Source: Dehalococcoidia bacterium
Lineage (GTDB): Bacteria; Chloroflexota; Dehalococcoidia; SAR202; UBA826
Direction of reading: 5' to 3'
NCBI GenBank assembly: GCA_012965485.1
Contig: DTSF01000255.1
Span: 1 to 24,845, forward strand
DNA length: 24,845 nt
Position 1 is the stretch's first letter. Each line of letters begins with the position of its first letter. Shown here piece after piece: positions 1 through 6,773 of the stretch. A program made the translations under genes and the position numbers. The notes under the pieces were generated by a model, which worked only from the letters and a program-made list of their open reading frames with translations, did no database searches and had not been told where the DNA came from.

Positions 1-434
1 CCGCTGGAGAGCAATGGGCTACTAAATGGTCATTTAGGGAAGTGATTGAGGAGGAGTTGATAAACTATGCTCGGATAGACCTGTGCATCGTCGGCGGTAT
101 TACCGAAGCCCTCAAAATAACTCACTGGGCTGAAACACACTACATTGACATTGTGCCTCATAACCCTTTGGGGCCCGTGAGTGCAGCGGCTTGTGTTGCT
201 TTATGCATGGCCTCAACCAACGTAGGCGTACAAGAAATGCCAAGGAGACCTGGCTCTTATGCGACTGATTTATTTCCGAAACAAATTGAATGGAAAGACG
301 GTTACGCTTGGTGCCCTGATGAGCCGGGTATGGGTGTGGATTTCAATGAAGAATTAGCTTTGGATCGTATAGTGGACCCTACAGGATGGCCGCCACAACT
401 CAGGAGAAATGATGGGTCTTTCACTAATTGGTAA
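1..434 (+). CDS. Enolase-superfamily dehydratase (mandelate racemase / galactonate dehydratase-like), C-terminal part
   Basis: Only the C-terminal part is present; the frame is open to the left edge (codons in phase with position 3), so the gene starts outside the window. The fragment holds the end of the TIM-barrel of the mandelate racemase/muconate lactonizing family. A Gly-Glu at about positions 6-11 fits the third Mg2+-binding Glu. Asp at 78-80, five residues before the Gly-Gly-Ile-Thr-Glu motif, and His at 159-161 in Pro-His-Asn-Pro form the Asp-His general-base dyad typical of acid-sugar dehydratases of the galactonate dehydratase type. The family abstracts the proton alpha to a carboxylate; the substrate cannot be read from the sequence. 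A thiolase-like gene follows after about 130 bases in the same direction, so both may belong to one catabolic locus. Family call is firm, substrate unknown. Confidence 0.85.
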   Translation, partial: AGEQWATKWSFREVIEEELINYARIDLCIVGGITEALKITHWAETHYIDIVPHNPLGPVSAAACVALCMASTNVGVQEMPRRPGSYATDLFPKQIEWKDGYAWCPDEPGMGVDFNEELALDRIVDPTGWPPQLRRNDGSFTNW

Positions 435-546
435 ATTTGTTTTTCGGTGAGTTTGTGTATACAGGAAATTGCATGTACTCTTCCTCGTGGACCTTGCAAA
501 TCAGCTATTTGATTACTAAGTACGGTTCGCTAAATTGTATCTAATT

Positions 547-553
547 AGGGAGG
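547..553 (+). promoter_or_regulatory. Shine-Dalgarno for the thiolase-like gene
   Basis: AGGGAGG lies ten bases before the ATG at 564 and fixes this start over other in-frame starts. It is one of the clearest ribosome binding sites in the window. Confidence 0.75.
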
Positions 554-563
554 TACGAAATTA

Positions 564-1706
564 ATGACCGATTTAAGAAAGACGGTTGCTATAGTCGGGG
601 TGGATGAGTCCGATGAAATTGGGAAAGTTCCCGATAAATCGAATCTAACTCACCATGCTGAGGCAGCGTACAATGCTTTGGAAGACGCAGGCATGTCTAT
701 GAAAGATGTGAATGGGCTTTTTACTGCCGGTACATCTACGTTGAATTTGGCTGAATATTTGGGTATTGAGCCGAGTTTTACAGATACCACCGCTGTTGGG
801 GGCTCGTCATTTATAATTCATATCGCTCATGCTATGGCTGCCATCAATGCTGGATATTGCGATGTGGCACTCGTTACCCACGGTGAGGCAGGCCGAAGTA
901 GAAGGAGTCGACCAGGTGGTGACGCTGCTGATCCTGGCTCACAGTTTGAAACACCATACGGATTTCTGGGAGCACCCATTAACTATGCTATGGCAGCCAG
1001 AAGATATATGCATGAGTACGGGGAAGATAAAACTCGTCAGGCTATGGCAGAGGTTGCAGTGGCTACCCGTAAGTGGGCCCAGTTAAACCCAAAGGCCTAT
1101 ATGCAAGATGATATGTCTTTTGATGATTACCACAATTCACGATGGATATCTTGGCCTTTCCATCTTTTGGATTGCTGTTTAGTGACAGATGCCGGGGGGG
1201 CATATGTGATCACATCAGCTGAGAGAGCCCGCGACTCCAAGAAAAAGCCTGTATGGGTTTTGGGTGCAGCAGAGTCGCACGACCACAATCTGATCAGCCA
1301 GATGCCGGATCTCACCCGTACGGTGGCAAAAAATACTGGACCACTAGCATTAGAAAGATCTGGTGTTACTCACGATGATATTGATCTCGCGATGATTTAT
1401 GACTCTTTTACTTATACTGTACTGGCTACTTTGGAAAGCCTTGGGTTTTGCGGACCTGGGGAAGCCCCTGATTTTGTGGCTAATCAAAGAACAGCTCCAG
1501 GCGGGGATTTTGCTATGAACACATCGGGAGGAGGGCTATCCTACACCCACTCCGGAATGTATGGGATGTTCCTAGTTTTGGAAGCGGTTAGGCAACTAAG
1601 AGGAGAGTGTGGTGATAGACAGTTGGACGATCCAAAATTGTGTCTGATCAACGGAACAGGAGGGTCACTGTCTTCCACCGGCACTACTGTCCTGGCAGTA
1701 GATTAA
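564..1706 (+). CDS. Thiolase-fold lipid-transfer-like protein without catalytic Cys (Ltp2/aldolase type)
   Basis: A 380-residue protein of the thiolase superfamily, SCP2/acetyl-CoA acetyltransferase-like branch. Where true thiolases have the nucleophilic Cys (start of the first catalytic loop, about residues 78-83) this protein reads Val-Gly-Gly-Ser-Ser-Phe, so it has no acyl-enzyme Cys. The C-terminal half keeps a Tyr-Asp-Ser-Phe-Thr motif (Tyr279) and a Gly-rich loop with Ser-Tyr-Thr-His (Tyr327, His329). Loss of the Cys and pairing with an adjacent DUF35 gene are the hallmarks of Ltp2-ChsH2, the steroid side-chain retro-aldolase of actinobacteria, in which tyrosines do the chemistry. I therefore infer a CoA-thioester aldolase or other C-C lyase, not a thiolase. 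Start is set by AGGGAGG ten bases upstream. The DUF35 gene starts 17 bases after the stop, probably co-translated as a heteromeric complex. The substrate is unknown. Confidence 0.85.
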   Translation: MTDLRKTVAIVGVDESDEIGKVPDKSNLTHHAEAAYNALEDAGMSMKDVNGLFTAGTSTLNLAEYLGIEPSFTDTTAVGGSSFIIHIAHAMAAINAGYCDVALVTHGEAGRSRRSRPGGDAADPGSQFETPYGFLGAPINYAMAARRYMHEYGEDKTRQAMAEVAVATRKWAQLNPKAYMQDDMSFDDYHNSRWISWPFHLLDCCLVTDAGGAYVITSAERARDSKKKPVWVLGAAESHDHNLISQMPDLTRTVAKNTGPLALERSGVTHDDIDLAMIYDSFTYTVLATLESLGFCGPGEAPDFVANQRTAPGGDFAMNTSGGGLSYTHSGMYGMFLVLEAVRQLRGECGDRQLDDPKLCLINGTGGSLSSTGTTVLAVD

Positions 1707-1722
1707 TCTAAGGAGTATACAC

Positions 1723-2133
1723 ATGGCTTATAACAAACCATTACCGGTACCTCAAGGGGAATCGGATGTTTATTGGCAAAAGGCAAAACAAGGTGAATTA
1801 TGGTTGAGGAACTGTAAGTCTTGCGGGAATGCCTATTTCTATCCGCGAGATATTTCTCCTTGCTGCTTCTCGAAGGATACAAACTGGATACAAGCTTCAG
1901 GTAAAGCTACTTTGTTTACCTACGGAATAGTTCAAAGAGCTCCCCACCCAGGGTTTGTTGACGACGTTCCTTTCGTGACGGCAGTAGTTGAATTGGAAGA
2001 AGGACCCAAGATGGCCACTAATATTGTCATCGAAGATCCCACGCCAGACAATTTACAAATTGGTATGGCTTTGGAAGTTGTGTTTGAAGACATAACAGAC
2101 GAACTAGCCCTTCCTAAATTCAAACCAGCCTAG
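1723..2133 (+). CDS. DUF35 (ChsH2-like) OB-fold protein with Zn-ribbon, partner of the thiolase-like protein
   Basis: A 136-residue protein with the two-part DUF35 layout: an N-terminal helix plus rubredoxin-like zinc ribbon (Cys31-x2-Cys34, then Cys47 and Cys48), followed by an OB fold from about residue 55 on (Gly-Lys-Ala-Thr-Leu-Phe-Thr-Tyr start, then a Pro-rich hairpin). Such proteins bind thiolase-like partners and help position the CoA ester. The usual third zinc Cys (residue 45 by alignment to the common pattern Cys-Pro-x-Cys) is Ser here, with a Cys at 47 next to the fourth; zinc binding may be altered or shared by Cys47. AAGGAG at 1710-1715 fits the ATG at 1723. The gene ends just before a strong terminator, so the two-gene unit closes here. 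Confidence 0.88.
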   Translation: MAYNKPLPVPQGESDVYWQKAKQGELWLRNCKSCGNAYFYPRDISPCCFSKDTNWIQASGKATLFTYGIVQRAPHPGFVDDVPFVTAVVELEEGPKMATNIVIEDPTPDNLQIGMALEVVFEDITDELALPKFKPA

Positions 2134-2141
2134 GGCTTGGC

Positions 2142-2181
2142 AAAAAAAGGGCGGGCTTATTCATAACCCTTCCCTTTTTTT
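2142..2181. terminator. Bidirectional Rho-independent terminator
   Basis: A-tract plus GGG (2142-2151) pairs exactly with CCC plus T-tract (2172-2181), with a further GGG/CCC (2153-2155 / 2167-2169) above a small internal bulge and an 11-base loop. Because both ends carry A/T tracts, it can end the DUF35 transcript on the + strand and the convergent DUF971 transcript on the - strand. Confidence 0.85.
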
Positions 2182-2230
2182 GTTCAGAACATATTCCCTG
2201 GCATGCAGCAGGTTTCTATCTAAGGGGGAA

Positions 2231-2542
2231 TTAGGTGCAGCTAGTGCAAGGGCACAATTTTCTCAAGATATCAAAAGGGAAAATACCGGTATAGTGTGCG
2301 TCACTCCACAAAAACTGGATTGCATAATTACCAATCATTAAATGGTCCTCTGCTGTCAGGTCTGAAGGTACGGTGGCTGGGTCTAACAGTTGCCTTTTAC
2401 TCCATTCTTCAACACATTCCGCACACTGGCAGCTGATTCTTATTTCTTTGGCACCATATGTGCTTTCGTGGCCGTCATTCCACCTGATCAGAATTTTGTC
2501 CCCATATACCCCAACTTTGTCTACCTTCAGGCCTTGAGTCAA
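2231..2542 (-). CDS. DUF971 (GBBH-like N-terminal domain) protein
   Basis: A 103-residue single-domain protein matching the DUF971 / gamma-butyrobetaine hydroxylase-like N-terminal family. Recognisable pieces are the Trp-Asn-Asp-Gly-His-Glu strand (about residues 20-25), the Cys-Gln-Cys-Ala-Glu-Cys segment after the Arg-Ile turn (about 33-38), the Gly-Asn-Tyr-Ala-Ile-Gln strand, Trp-Ser-Asp-Ala-His-Tyr-Thr-Gly-Ile-Phe-Pro-Phe, and a Cys-rich tail (Leu-Cys-Pro-Cys-Thr-Ser-Cys). The domain binds zinc in eukaryotic relatives; stand-alone bacterial copies are often linked to Fe-S or redox functions, but the role here is unknown. The frame opens with TTG at 2542, just after an in-frame TGA, so no longer start is possible; a GGGGTGA sits unusually close upstream. 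It faces the DUF35 gene across the shared terminator and diverges from the next gene. Confidence 0.85.
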   Translation of the reverse strand: MTQGLKVDKVGVYGDKILIRWNDGHESTYGAKEIRISCQCAECVEEWSKRQLLDPATVPSDLTAEDHLMIGNYAIQFLWSDAHYTGIFPFDILRKLCPCTSCT

Positions 2543-2627
2543 GCTTCACCCCGTTTTTGTATTCATATTAGGATAATCCCATTTGCATTTTCACCACAAC
2601 ACAGGATGTAAGAAAGGAAACTTGGTT

Positions 2628-2633
2628 TATAAT
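2628..2633 (+). promoter_or_regulatory. Candidate -10 element (TATAAT) for the RdhA-like gene
   Basis: A perfect TATAAT in the divergent intergenic region, with no good -35 hexamer at 16-18 bases upstream. Transcription would begin near 2640, about 26 bases before the TTG chosen for the next gene. Confidence 0.45.
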
Positions 2634-2665
2634 CTTTCTCGTATCAATATTCGGCATATTCGCAG

Positions 2666-3973
2666 TTGAGGTTTTACGGTTTGGCAAAACGCAAGGTAGG
2701 CAAAATCATAAGGCGAGCAGGCCTCAAATTTGGGGATCCTGACATTGAAATTCCTATTGCAGCAGATCTCCTTAAAGTAGACGGAGTGCCGCAGAGAGAT
2801 ACTGAGGTGTCTTATTACAGTAGAGAATTTCCTTTAGAGAGTTTTTCAATAACGCAAAGTGCTTCGGCTGTATGGGCCCAAAAAGAGAGAGCGGAACATA
2901 CCCCTGAAACTGAGAAGCTTTACAAAAACTATCAGAAGAAAATTATCCCGTGGATAAACAAAATCAAGAGATCAGGGGAGCGTGTTCCTAATGTTTCCTC
3001 ACAGACAGAAAACTCCACTGAGCTAATCCGTAATAAGGCAAAAGAACTCGGATATAGCGAGATAGGGTTTACTAAATTTGACCGAAGATACATTTATCAG
3101 AGCAGGAAGAGCTATGTTCGGAAGGATCTTCCTAATGTTATATGTTTAGCATATGAGCAAGAATATATTGAAACTCAAAATATACCTTCCTACTCCTCAG
3201 AGATTGCACAAGGTGATGCGTATTTAGCCCAGGCTGATCTTTCTTTAAAACTGGCGGATTTTATCAATGAATTAGGTTTCAGTGCGCAGATATCTGGGCC
3301 TGCATGGCATTTTGGACCCATGATTCCTATGTTTGTAGAGGCCGGGTTGGGTCAGTTGGGGGTAAACGGCCAGTTGCTTTCTCCCCACTTTGGATCTCGT
3401 GCCAGGTTACAGTTGATAATTACTGATGCGCGCCTTGATTATGATTCACCAACTGATTACGGCATGTATAAATTTTGCGAACTTTGCCAAGTTTGCTTTA
3501 TGCGGTGTCCCGGCAAAGCAATTCAATCACAAAGGGTTTGGTTTCGGGGAGTCGAGAAAAATAAATTAATTGCTAAGCGTTGTCGCCCCGTAATGGCTCG
3601 TTATTCAGGTTGTGGAATATGTATGAAAGTTTGTCCAATTCAAAAATATGGGATGCAACCCGTGATGGAACATTATGTAGAAACCGGGGAAGTGTTAGGA
3701 AAAGGAACGGATGACCTTGAATCGTATGAACTCGAAAATAAAGGGTATTTTAGAAGCGGAAAAGTGCCAGTATTTGATCGAGACTTCTTCGATATGCCTG
3801 AAGGGAGGACAGAACACAACTTGGTGGAAGAATTCAAGGATAATCTAATGAACATGAAAAACTTGGATAAACAAAGTGAGTATGAGTTATATTTAGAGTT
3901 TAAAAATGCATTAGATTCATCAAAAACAGGGAAGGGAGAGGTAGTTGACATGGGAATGGATATGGAATTTTAA
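2666..3973 (+). CDS. Reductive dehalogenase (RdhA)/QueG-like corrinoid iron-sulfur protein, cytoplasmic
   Basis: A 435-residue protein. The central part (about residues 115-260) resembles the corrinoid-binding nitroreductase-like core shared by RdhA and epoxyqueuosine reductase (Ala-Lys-Glu-Leu-Gly-Tyr-Ser-Glu-Ile-Gly start; Leu-Gly-Val-Asn-Gly-Gln-Leu-Leu-Ser-Pro and the strand Leu-Ile-Ile-Thr-Asp-Ala). It is followed by two [4Fe-4S] motifs: Cys271-x2-Cys274-x2-Cys277-x3-Cys281-Pro, and Cys316-x2-Cys319-x3-Cys323-Pro with distant Cys306 as likely fourth ligand, as in RdhA. There is no Tat signal: an Ile-Arg-Arg-Ala-Gly-Leu-Lys stretch near residue 15 lacks a following hydrophobic segment. 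No RdhB-like anchor is nearby. Length and N-terminal extension fit RdhA-like better than QueG. The substrate, halogenated or not, is unknown. The first usable codon is TTG at 2666 (frame is closed by TAA at 2630-2632); TTG at 2681 is an alternative, and no Met occurs early. Confidence 0.75.
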   Translation: MRFYGLAKRKVGKIIRRAGLKFGDPDIEIPIAADLLKVDGVPQRDTEVSYYSREFPLESFSITQSASAVWAQKERAEHTPETEKLYKNYQKKIIPWINKIKRSGERVPNVSSQTENSTELIRNKAKELGYSEIGFTKFDRRYIYQSRKSYVRKDLPNVICLAYEQEYIETQNIPSYSSEIAQGDAYLAQADLSLKLADFINELGFSAQISGPAWHFGPMIPMFVEAGLGQLGVNGQLLSPHFGSRARLQLIITDARLDYDSPTDYGMYKFCELCQVCFMRCPGKAIQSQRVWFRGVEKNKLIAKRCRPVMARYSGCGICMKVCPIQKYGMQPVMEHYVETGEVLGKGTDDLESYELENKGYFRSGKVPVFDRDFFDMPEGRTEHNLVEEFKDNLMNMKNLDKQSEYELYLEFKNALDSSKTGKGEVVDMGMDMEF

Positions 3974-4006
3974 CTTTTGTTGGTCATCCCGCTGTTACAA
4001 ACCTTG

Positions 4007-4034
4007 TTGACCCATCGCTTGAATTTGTGATAAT
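4007..4034 (+). promoter_or_regulatory. Sigma-70-like promoter for the selenoprotein gene
   Basis: TTGACC (4007-4012), a 16-base spacer, then GATAAT (4029-4034) preceded by TG at the extended -10 position. Predicted transcription start about 4041, leaving a ~44-base leader with a strong ribosome binding site. It suggests that the small selenoprotein is transcribed on its own. Confidence 0.6.
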
Positions 4035-4072
4035 TTAGGCGCGGTTAGCTAATGAAACACCGCGACGTTTAA

Positions 4073-4080
4073 AAGGAGGA
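4073..4080 (+). promoter_or_regulatory. Shine-Dalgarno deciding the start of the selenoprotein gene
   Basis: AAGGAGGA, near-perfect anti-SD complement, lies four bases before the ATG at 4085. No comparable site precedes the ATG at 4148 downstream of the in-frame TGA. This places translation start before the TGA and argues that the TGA is read through. Confidence 0.85.
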
Positions 4081-4084
4081 TAAC

Positions 4085-4360
4085 ATGGCAGGTGAAGGAA
4101 AATTTGAGGTAGAAATAATCTATTGTGTGCCTTGAGCGCATCACGGAATGGCGGCCTGGATGGCCAACGAGTTTTTCGCTGAAGCAGGGAAAGATATTGC
4201 TATAAGAATCACACCAGGAATTGGTGGGATCTATCAGGTATTTGCTGATGGAGAGAAGATATTTGATAAGGCAGAGGAAGACGGTGTGTTTCCGAATTTA
4301 CCGAGAGTAAAAGAACTGAGGGCAATTATTAGGGAAAAATTAGCAGCCCCTGTTGCCTAG
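4085..4360 (+). CDS. SelW-like (Rdx family) selenoprotein with CxxU motif; in-frame TGA as selenocysteine
   Basis: From ATG 4085 the frame reads through TGA at 4133-4135 to TAG at 4358-4360, giving 91 residues with selenocysteine at 17. The start Glu-Ile-Ile-Tyr-Cys14-Val-Pro-Sec17 is the first strand and redox loop of the thioredoxin-like Rdx family (SelW/SelT/SelH/Rdx12). The rest follows the family pattern: an amphipathic helix, then a strand, Thr-Pro-Gly-Ile-Gly-Gly-Ile-Tyr-Gln-Val, Asp-Gly-Glu-Lys-Ile-Phe-Asp-Lys, Gly-Val-Phe-Pro, and a C-terminal helix. The whole conserved fold lies in one frame across the TGA, so this is not a broken gene. A strong SD, upstream promoter, candidate SECIS hairpin and downstream terminator frame it as a single-gene unit. 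Function is probably thiol redox; the partner is unknown. Ordinary gene callers would report only the 70-residue tail from 4148. Confidence 0.85.
4133..4169 (+). promoter_or_regulatory. Candidate bacterial SECIS element
   Basis: After the UGA (4133-4135), GGCC (4153-4156) pairs with GGCC (4162-4165) around a five-base loop UGGAU whose second base is G; the loop begins about 21 bases after the UGA. Short stem, G near the start of the apical loop and this distance are what bacterial SelB-binding hairpins show. The outer stem is poor and an alternative UGGC/GCCA pairing exists, so the exact fold is uncertain. Confidence 0.5.
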
Positions 4361-4381
4361 ACTTTAATAGGTTTGAATTTT

Positions 4382-4424
4382 AAAAAACCCTGGGTTAGAT
4401 TTCGATCCAACCCGGGGTTTTTTT
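4382..4424 (+). terminator. Strong Rho-independent terminator after the selenoprotein gene
   Basis: A-tract plus CCC-T-GGGTT (4382-4396) pairs with AACCC-G-GGG plus T-tract (4409-4423), a 15-bp stem with one T-G pair. It is capped by GAT/ATC around a TTCG tetraloop (4401-4404) and ends in seven Ts. The flanking A-tract would also allow use on the opposite strand. Confidence 0.9.
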
Positions 4425-4475
4425 GTTTAAAATGTTTGTCAAACATCTCTTAATTGCGGAGAAATTTAGTAAGTT

Positions 4476-6764
4476 ATGGAAGTATTCGACGGAATTAATG
4501 TTATTGACACCACATCTGGCAAGGCAGGATCTATTTGCTCCATGTTTTTGAGTGATAATGGAGCTAGAGTTTTGAGGGTGCCTGCAAAGCAAAATATCAA
4601 CCGGGATGATCCGGAATTTGCCACTTTAGACAGAGGGAAAGAACTCCACGTTTTGGATCTAAACACGCAGTATGCATTGTTTGAGAAACTTGTTCAGAAG
4701 TCTGATGTTTTAATCGAGGATTTACTCCCGTCAGACCCATTGCAAAAAAAGATCGGGTTTCAAACTTTGAGAAAAGTGAATCCTAGATTATTACATTGTT
4801 CGATTACCCCTTATGGTCAAAATGGATCTTTAAAGAATGATTCACCTATAACTGACTTGATCAAAGCTAGAACAGGTATTTTGGATAGGATGCCAGGGTT
4901 TGAAGAAGGTTCAACTCATGTCGCGCATCCTGTCATAGACGTTGGAGCCGGTCTATTGGCAGCTTTAGGACTTACGAGCGGGCTACTTCACCGCCTCGAG
5001 AATGGCGCTGGGCTGAAGATAAACACATCATTGATGGCTGCTGGTCTTTTGTATATGCCGAAAGCCATCGGAGATAGAGTCCAGCCACGACCTGTCAAAG
5101 TTACCCCAGTTGGCGGAGGGCCATTTTATAGTCTCTATGAATGCCAGGATGGGGCGTGGCTTCAGCTCGGCTGCATTCACGCGGGGTTCGTAGACATTGC
5201 CGCCACTGTTATGGGTATAGCAGAGATTATGACTAATCCAAGATATGGAGACGGCCGGAACCCGGTGGATGAAGAAGCCAGGGCCGAGCTTTTTGAGATA
5301 GTGAAAAATGTTATGAAAACAAGGCCATCTTGTGAATGGGCTGAATTATTCGAATCAGTAGATGTTCCATTTGCTCATGCCGCCACAGCAGATGCGGCGA
5401 TTGAAAATCAACAAGTTGTACATAACCAAATGGTCCAAGAATTAATTGATCCAATTTATGGTTCAATGATCCAATATGGGTTGCCTATAAAATTTTCTAA
5501 TACACCAGGTTCGATCAAGGGGCCGCGCGTGTTGAATTCCAGTAGTGATACCCCGATAAAAAAATCCCTGCAAACTGAAAACAATCTTGAGAACCAGTCC
5601 TTTAGTAAGCTACCTTTGAATGGAATCAAAGTTGCTGACATAACGAACGTGATAGCAGGCCCTACAATGGGACGGCTACTTGCTGATTTAGGAGCTGATG
5701 TACTTAAGATAGAACCCCCGTACGGAGATATCTCACGACCCTCTAGTGGAAGATCTTTTCATGCTTTAAACGCTAACAAAAGATCAATATCCATTGATGC
5801 TAAAAATGAGGTTGCTAAGGAGGCTCTCCAGAATATTGTCGGGTCATGCGATGTTATGGTTGCGAACCTAAGGCCTGGTGCCACGGGTAGAATGGGATTG
5901 GATACGGAGACTTTAAGAAAACTCAATCCAAAAATAATAGAAGTACACGTAACTGCCTTTGGTTGGGATGGCCCCTTTGCTAATAGACCTGGGGTCGATC
6001 CTCTGGCTCAGGCTTGGATGGGTCTCCAAGTTGCGCAAGGTGGACAGGGTAATCCTCCATCTTTTCTCGGGCCTCTCGCCCCGACTGATTATACTGCTGG
6101 ATGCATGGGAGCCCTGGGTGCAGTTATGGCTCTTTACGCAAGAGAGAAGAGTGGGCTTGGTCAAGTGGTTAACACCAATTTACTTAATGCTGGGTGCTTA
6201 CTTTTGGAAGGCGATTTTTCTCGTTATAAAGATAAGATACAAAGAAGAATATCCGATAAATCACAGAATGGGCTTAGTGATTTTCACCGGTTATATCAAA
6301 CTAGTGACGGTTGGATTTATGTGAGTGCTGAGGGTCCAGTATCAGGAGATGCCTTGCTTGATCTGGTGGGATTAACAGCTCTTGGGCGGAAAAGTCCTCG
6401 ACATGAACACTCAGAATTAGGTTCCCAGCTCGAAGAAGCCATAAAGCTTCATAATTCTAGATACTGGCTAGAACTGATGCGTTCTAACGGTATACCTTGT
6501 GCTGAATCAATAACCGGCTATGAACTAGATTTTTTTAAGGATGAGCAGGCGATTCAAAACGATATGATATCAAAAGGTGTGCTCCATGATGGAAGTGAGT
6601 ATGCTTTTTCTCATAACCTCATTCAATTTCCAGATTTGCCCATAACTCAGGTCAAACCGACCCCTCTTTTAGGGGAACATAGCCTTGAAATTCTTAGAGA
6701 ATTCGGGATAGATGAGTCTTTGATTGATGCTATCGTCCAAAACGGATCTTTAGTAACCCCGTGA
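4476..6764 (+). CDS. Tandem double-domain CaiB/BaiF family (class III) CoA-transferase
   Basis: A 762-residue protein made of two complete class III CoA-transferase halves, about residues 1-365 and 378-762, roughly twice the usual ~400. The second half is canonical: Asn-Gly-Ile-Lys-Val-Ala-Asp start, Leu-Gly-Ala-Asp-Val-Leu-Lys-Ile-Glu-Pro, Asn-Lys-Arg-Ser-Ile, and the Asp538 in Pro-Thr-Asp-Tyr-Thr-Ala-Gly that carries the CoA-aspartyl anhydride. The first half is more diverged at its N-terminus but keeps Asp155 in Val-Ile-Asp-Val-Gly-Ala-Gly. Because class III enzymes are interlocked dimers, the fusion may form an intramolecular pseudo-dimer. It moves CoA between carboxylic acids; acceptor and donor cannot be read. 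The start ATG has only a distant GGAG (4459-4462). It is nine bases from the next gene and sits right behind the selenoprotein terminator. Confidence 0.9.
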   Translation: MEVFDGINVIDTTSGKAGSICSMFLSDNGARVLRVPAKQNINRDDPEFATLDRGKELHVLDLNTQYALFEKLVQKSDVLIEDLLPSDPLQKKIGFQTLRKVNPRLLHCSITPYGQNGSLKNDSPITDLIKARTGILDRMPGFEEGSTHVAHPVIDVGAGLLAALGLTSGLLHRLENGAGLKINTSLMAAGLLYMPKAIGDRVQPRPVKVTPVGGGPFYSLYECQDGAWLQLGCIHAGFVDIAATVMGIAEIMTNPRYGDGRNPVDEEARAELFEIVKNVMKTRPSCEWAELFESVDVPFAHAATADAAIENQQVVHNQMVQELIDPIYGSMIQYGLPIKFSNTPGSIKGPRVLNSSSDTPIKKSLQTENNLENQSFSKLPLNGIKVADITNVIAGPTMGRLLADLGADVLKIEPPYGDISRPSSGRSFHALNANKRSISIDAKNEVAKEALQNIVGSCDVMVANLRPGATGRMGLDTETLRKLNPKIIEVHVTAFGWDGPFANRPGVDPLAQAWMGLQVAQGGQGNPPSFLGPLAPTDYTAGCMGALGAVMALYAREKSGLGQVVNTNLLNAGCLLLEGDFSRYKDKIQRRISDKSQNGLSDFHRLYQTSDGWIYVSAEGPVSGDALLDLVGLTALGRKSPRHEHSELGSQLEEAIKLHNSRYWLELMRSNGIPCAESITGYELDFFKDEQAIQNDMISKGVLHDGSEYAFSHNLIQFPDLPITQVKPTPLLGEHSLEILREFGIDESLIDAIVQNGSLVTP

Positions 6765-6773
6765 TATAAAGGC

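Noticed and set aside
2390..2611. A + strand frame of 73 codons antisense to the DUF971 gene
   Set aside because: No recognisable protein; the opposite strand encodes a clear DUF971 domain.
2705..2740. Tat signal peptide on the RdhA-like protein
   Set aside because: An Arg-Arg pair is present, but no hydrophobic stretch follows it.
4085..4135. A nonsense-mutated pseudogene
   Set aside because: The TGA sits exactly at the redox-active residue of the family motif and nothing else in the gene is broken.
4148..4360. A separate 70-residue gene starting at ATG 4148
   Set aside because: It has no SD and begins inside the first helix of the Rdx fold; the matching N-terminus lies upstream across the TGA.
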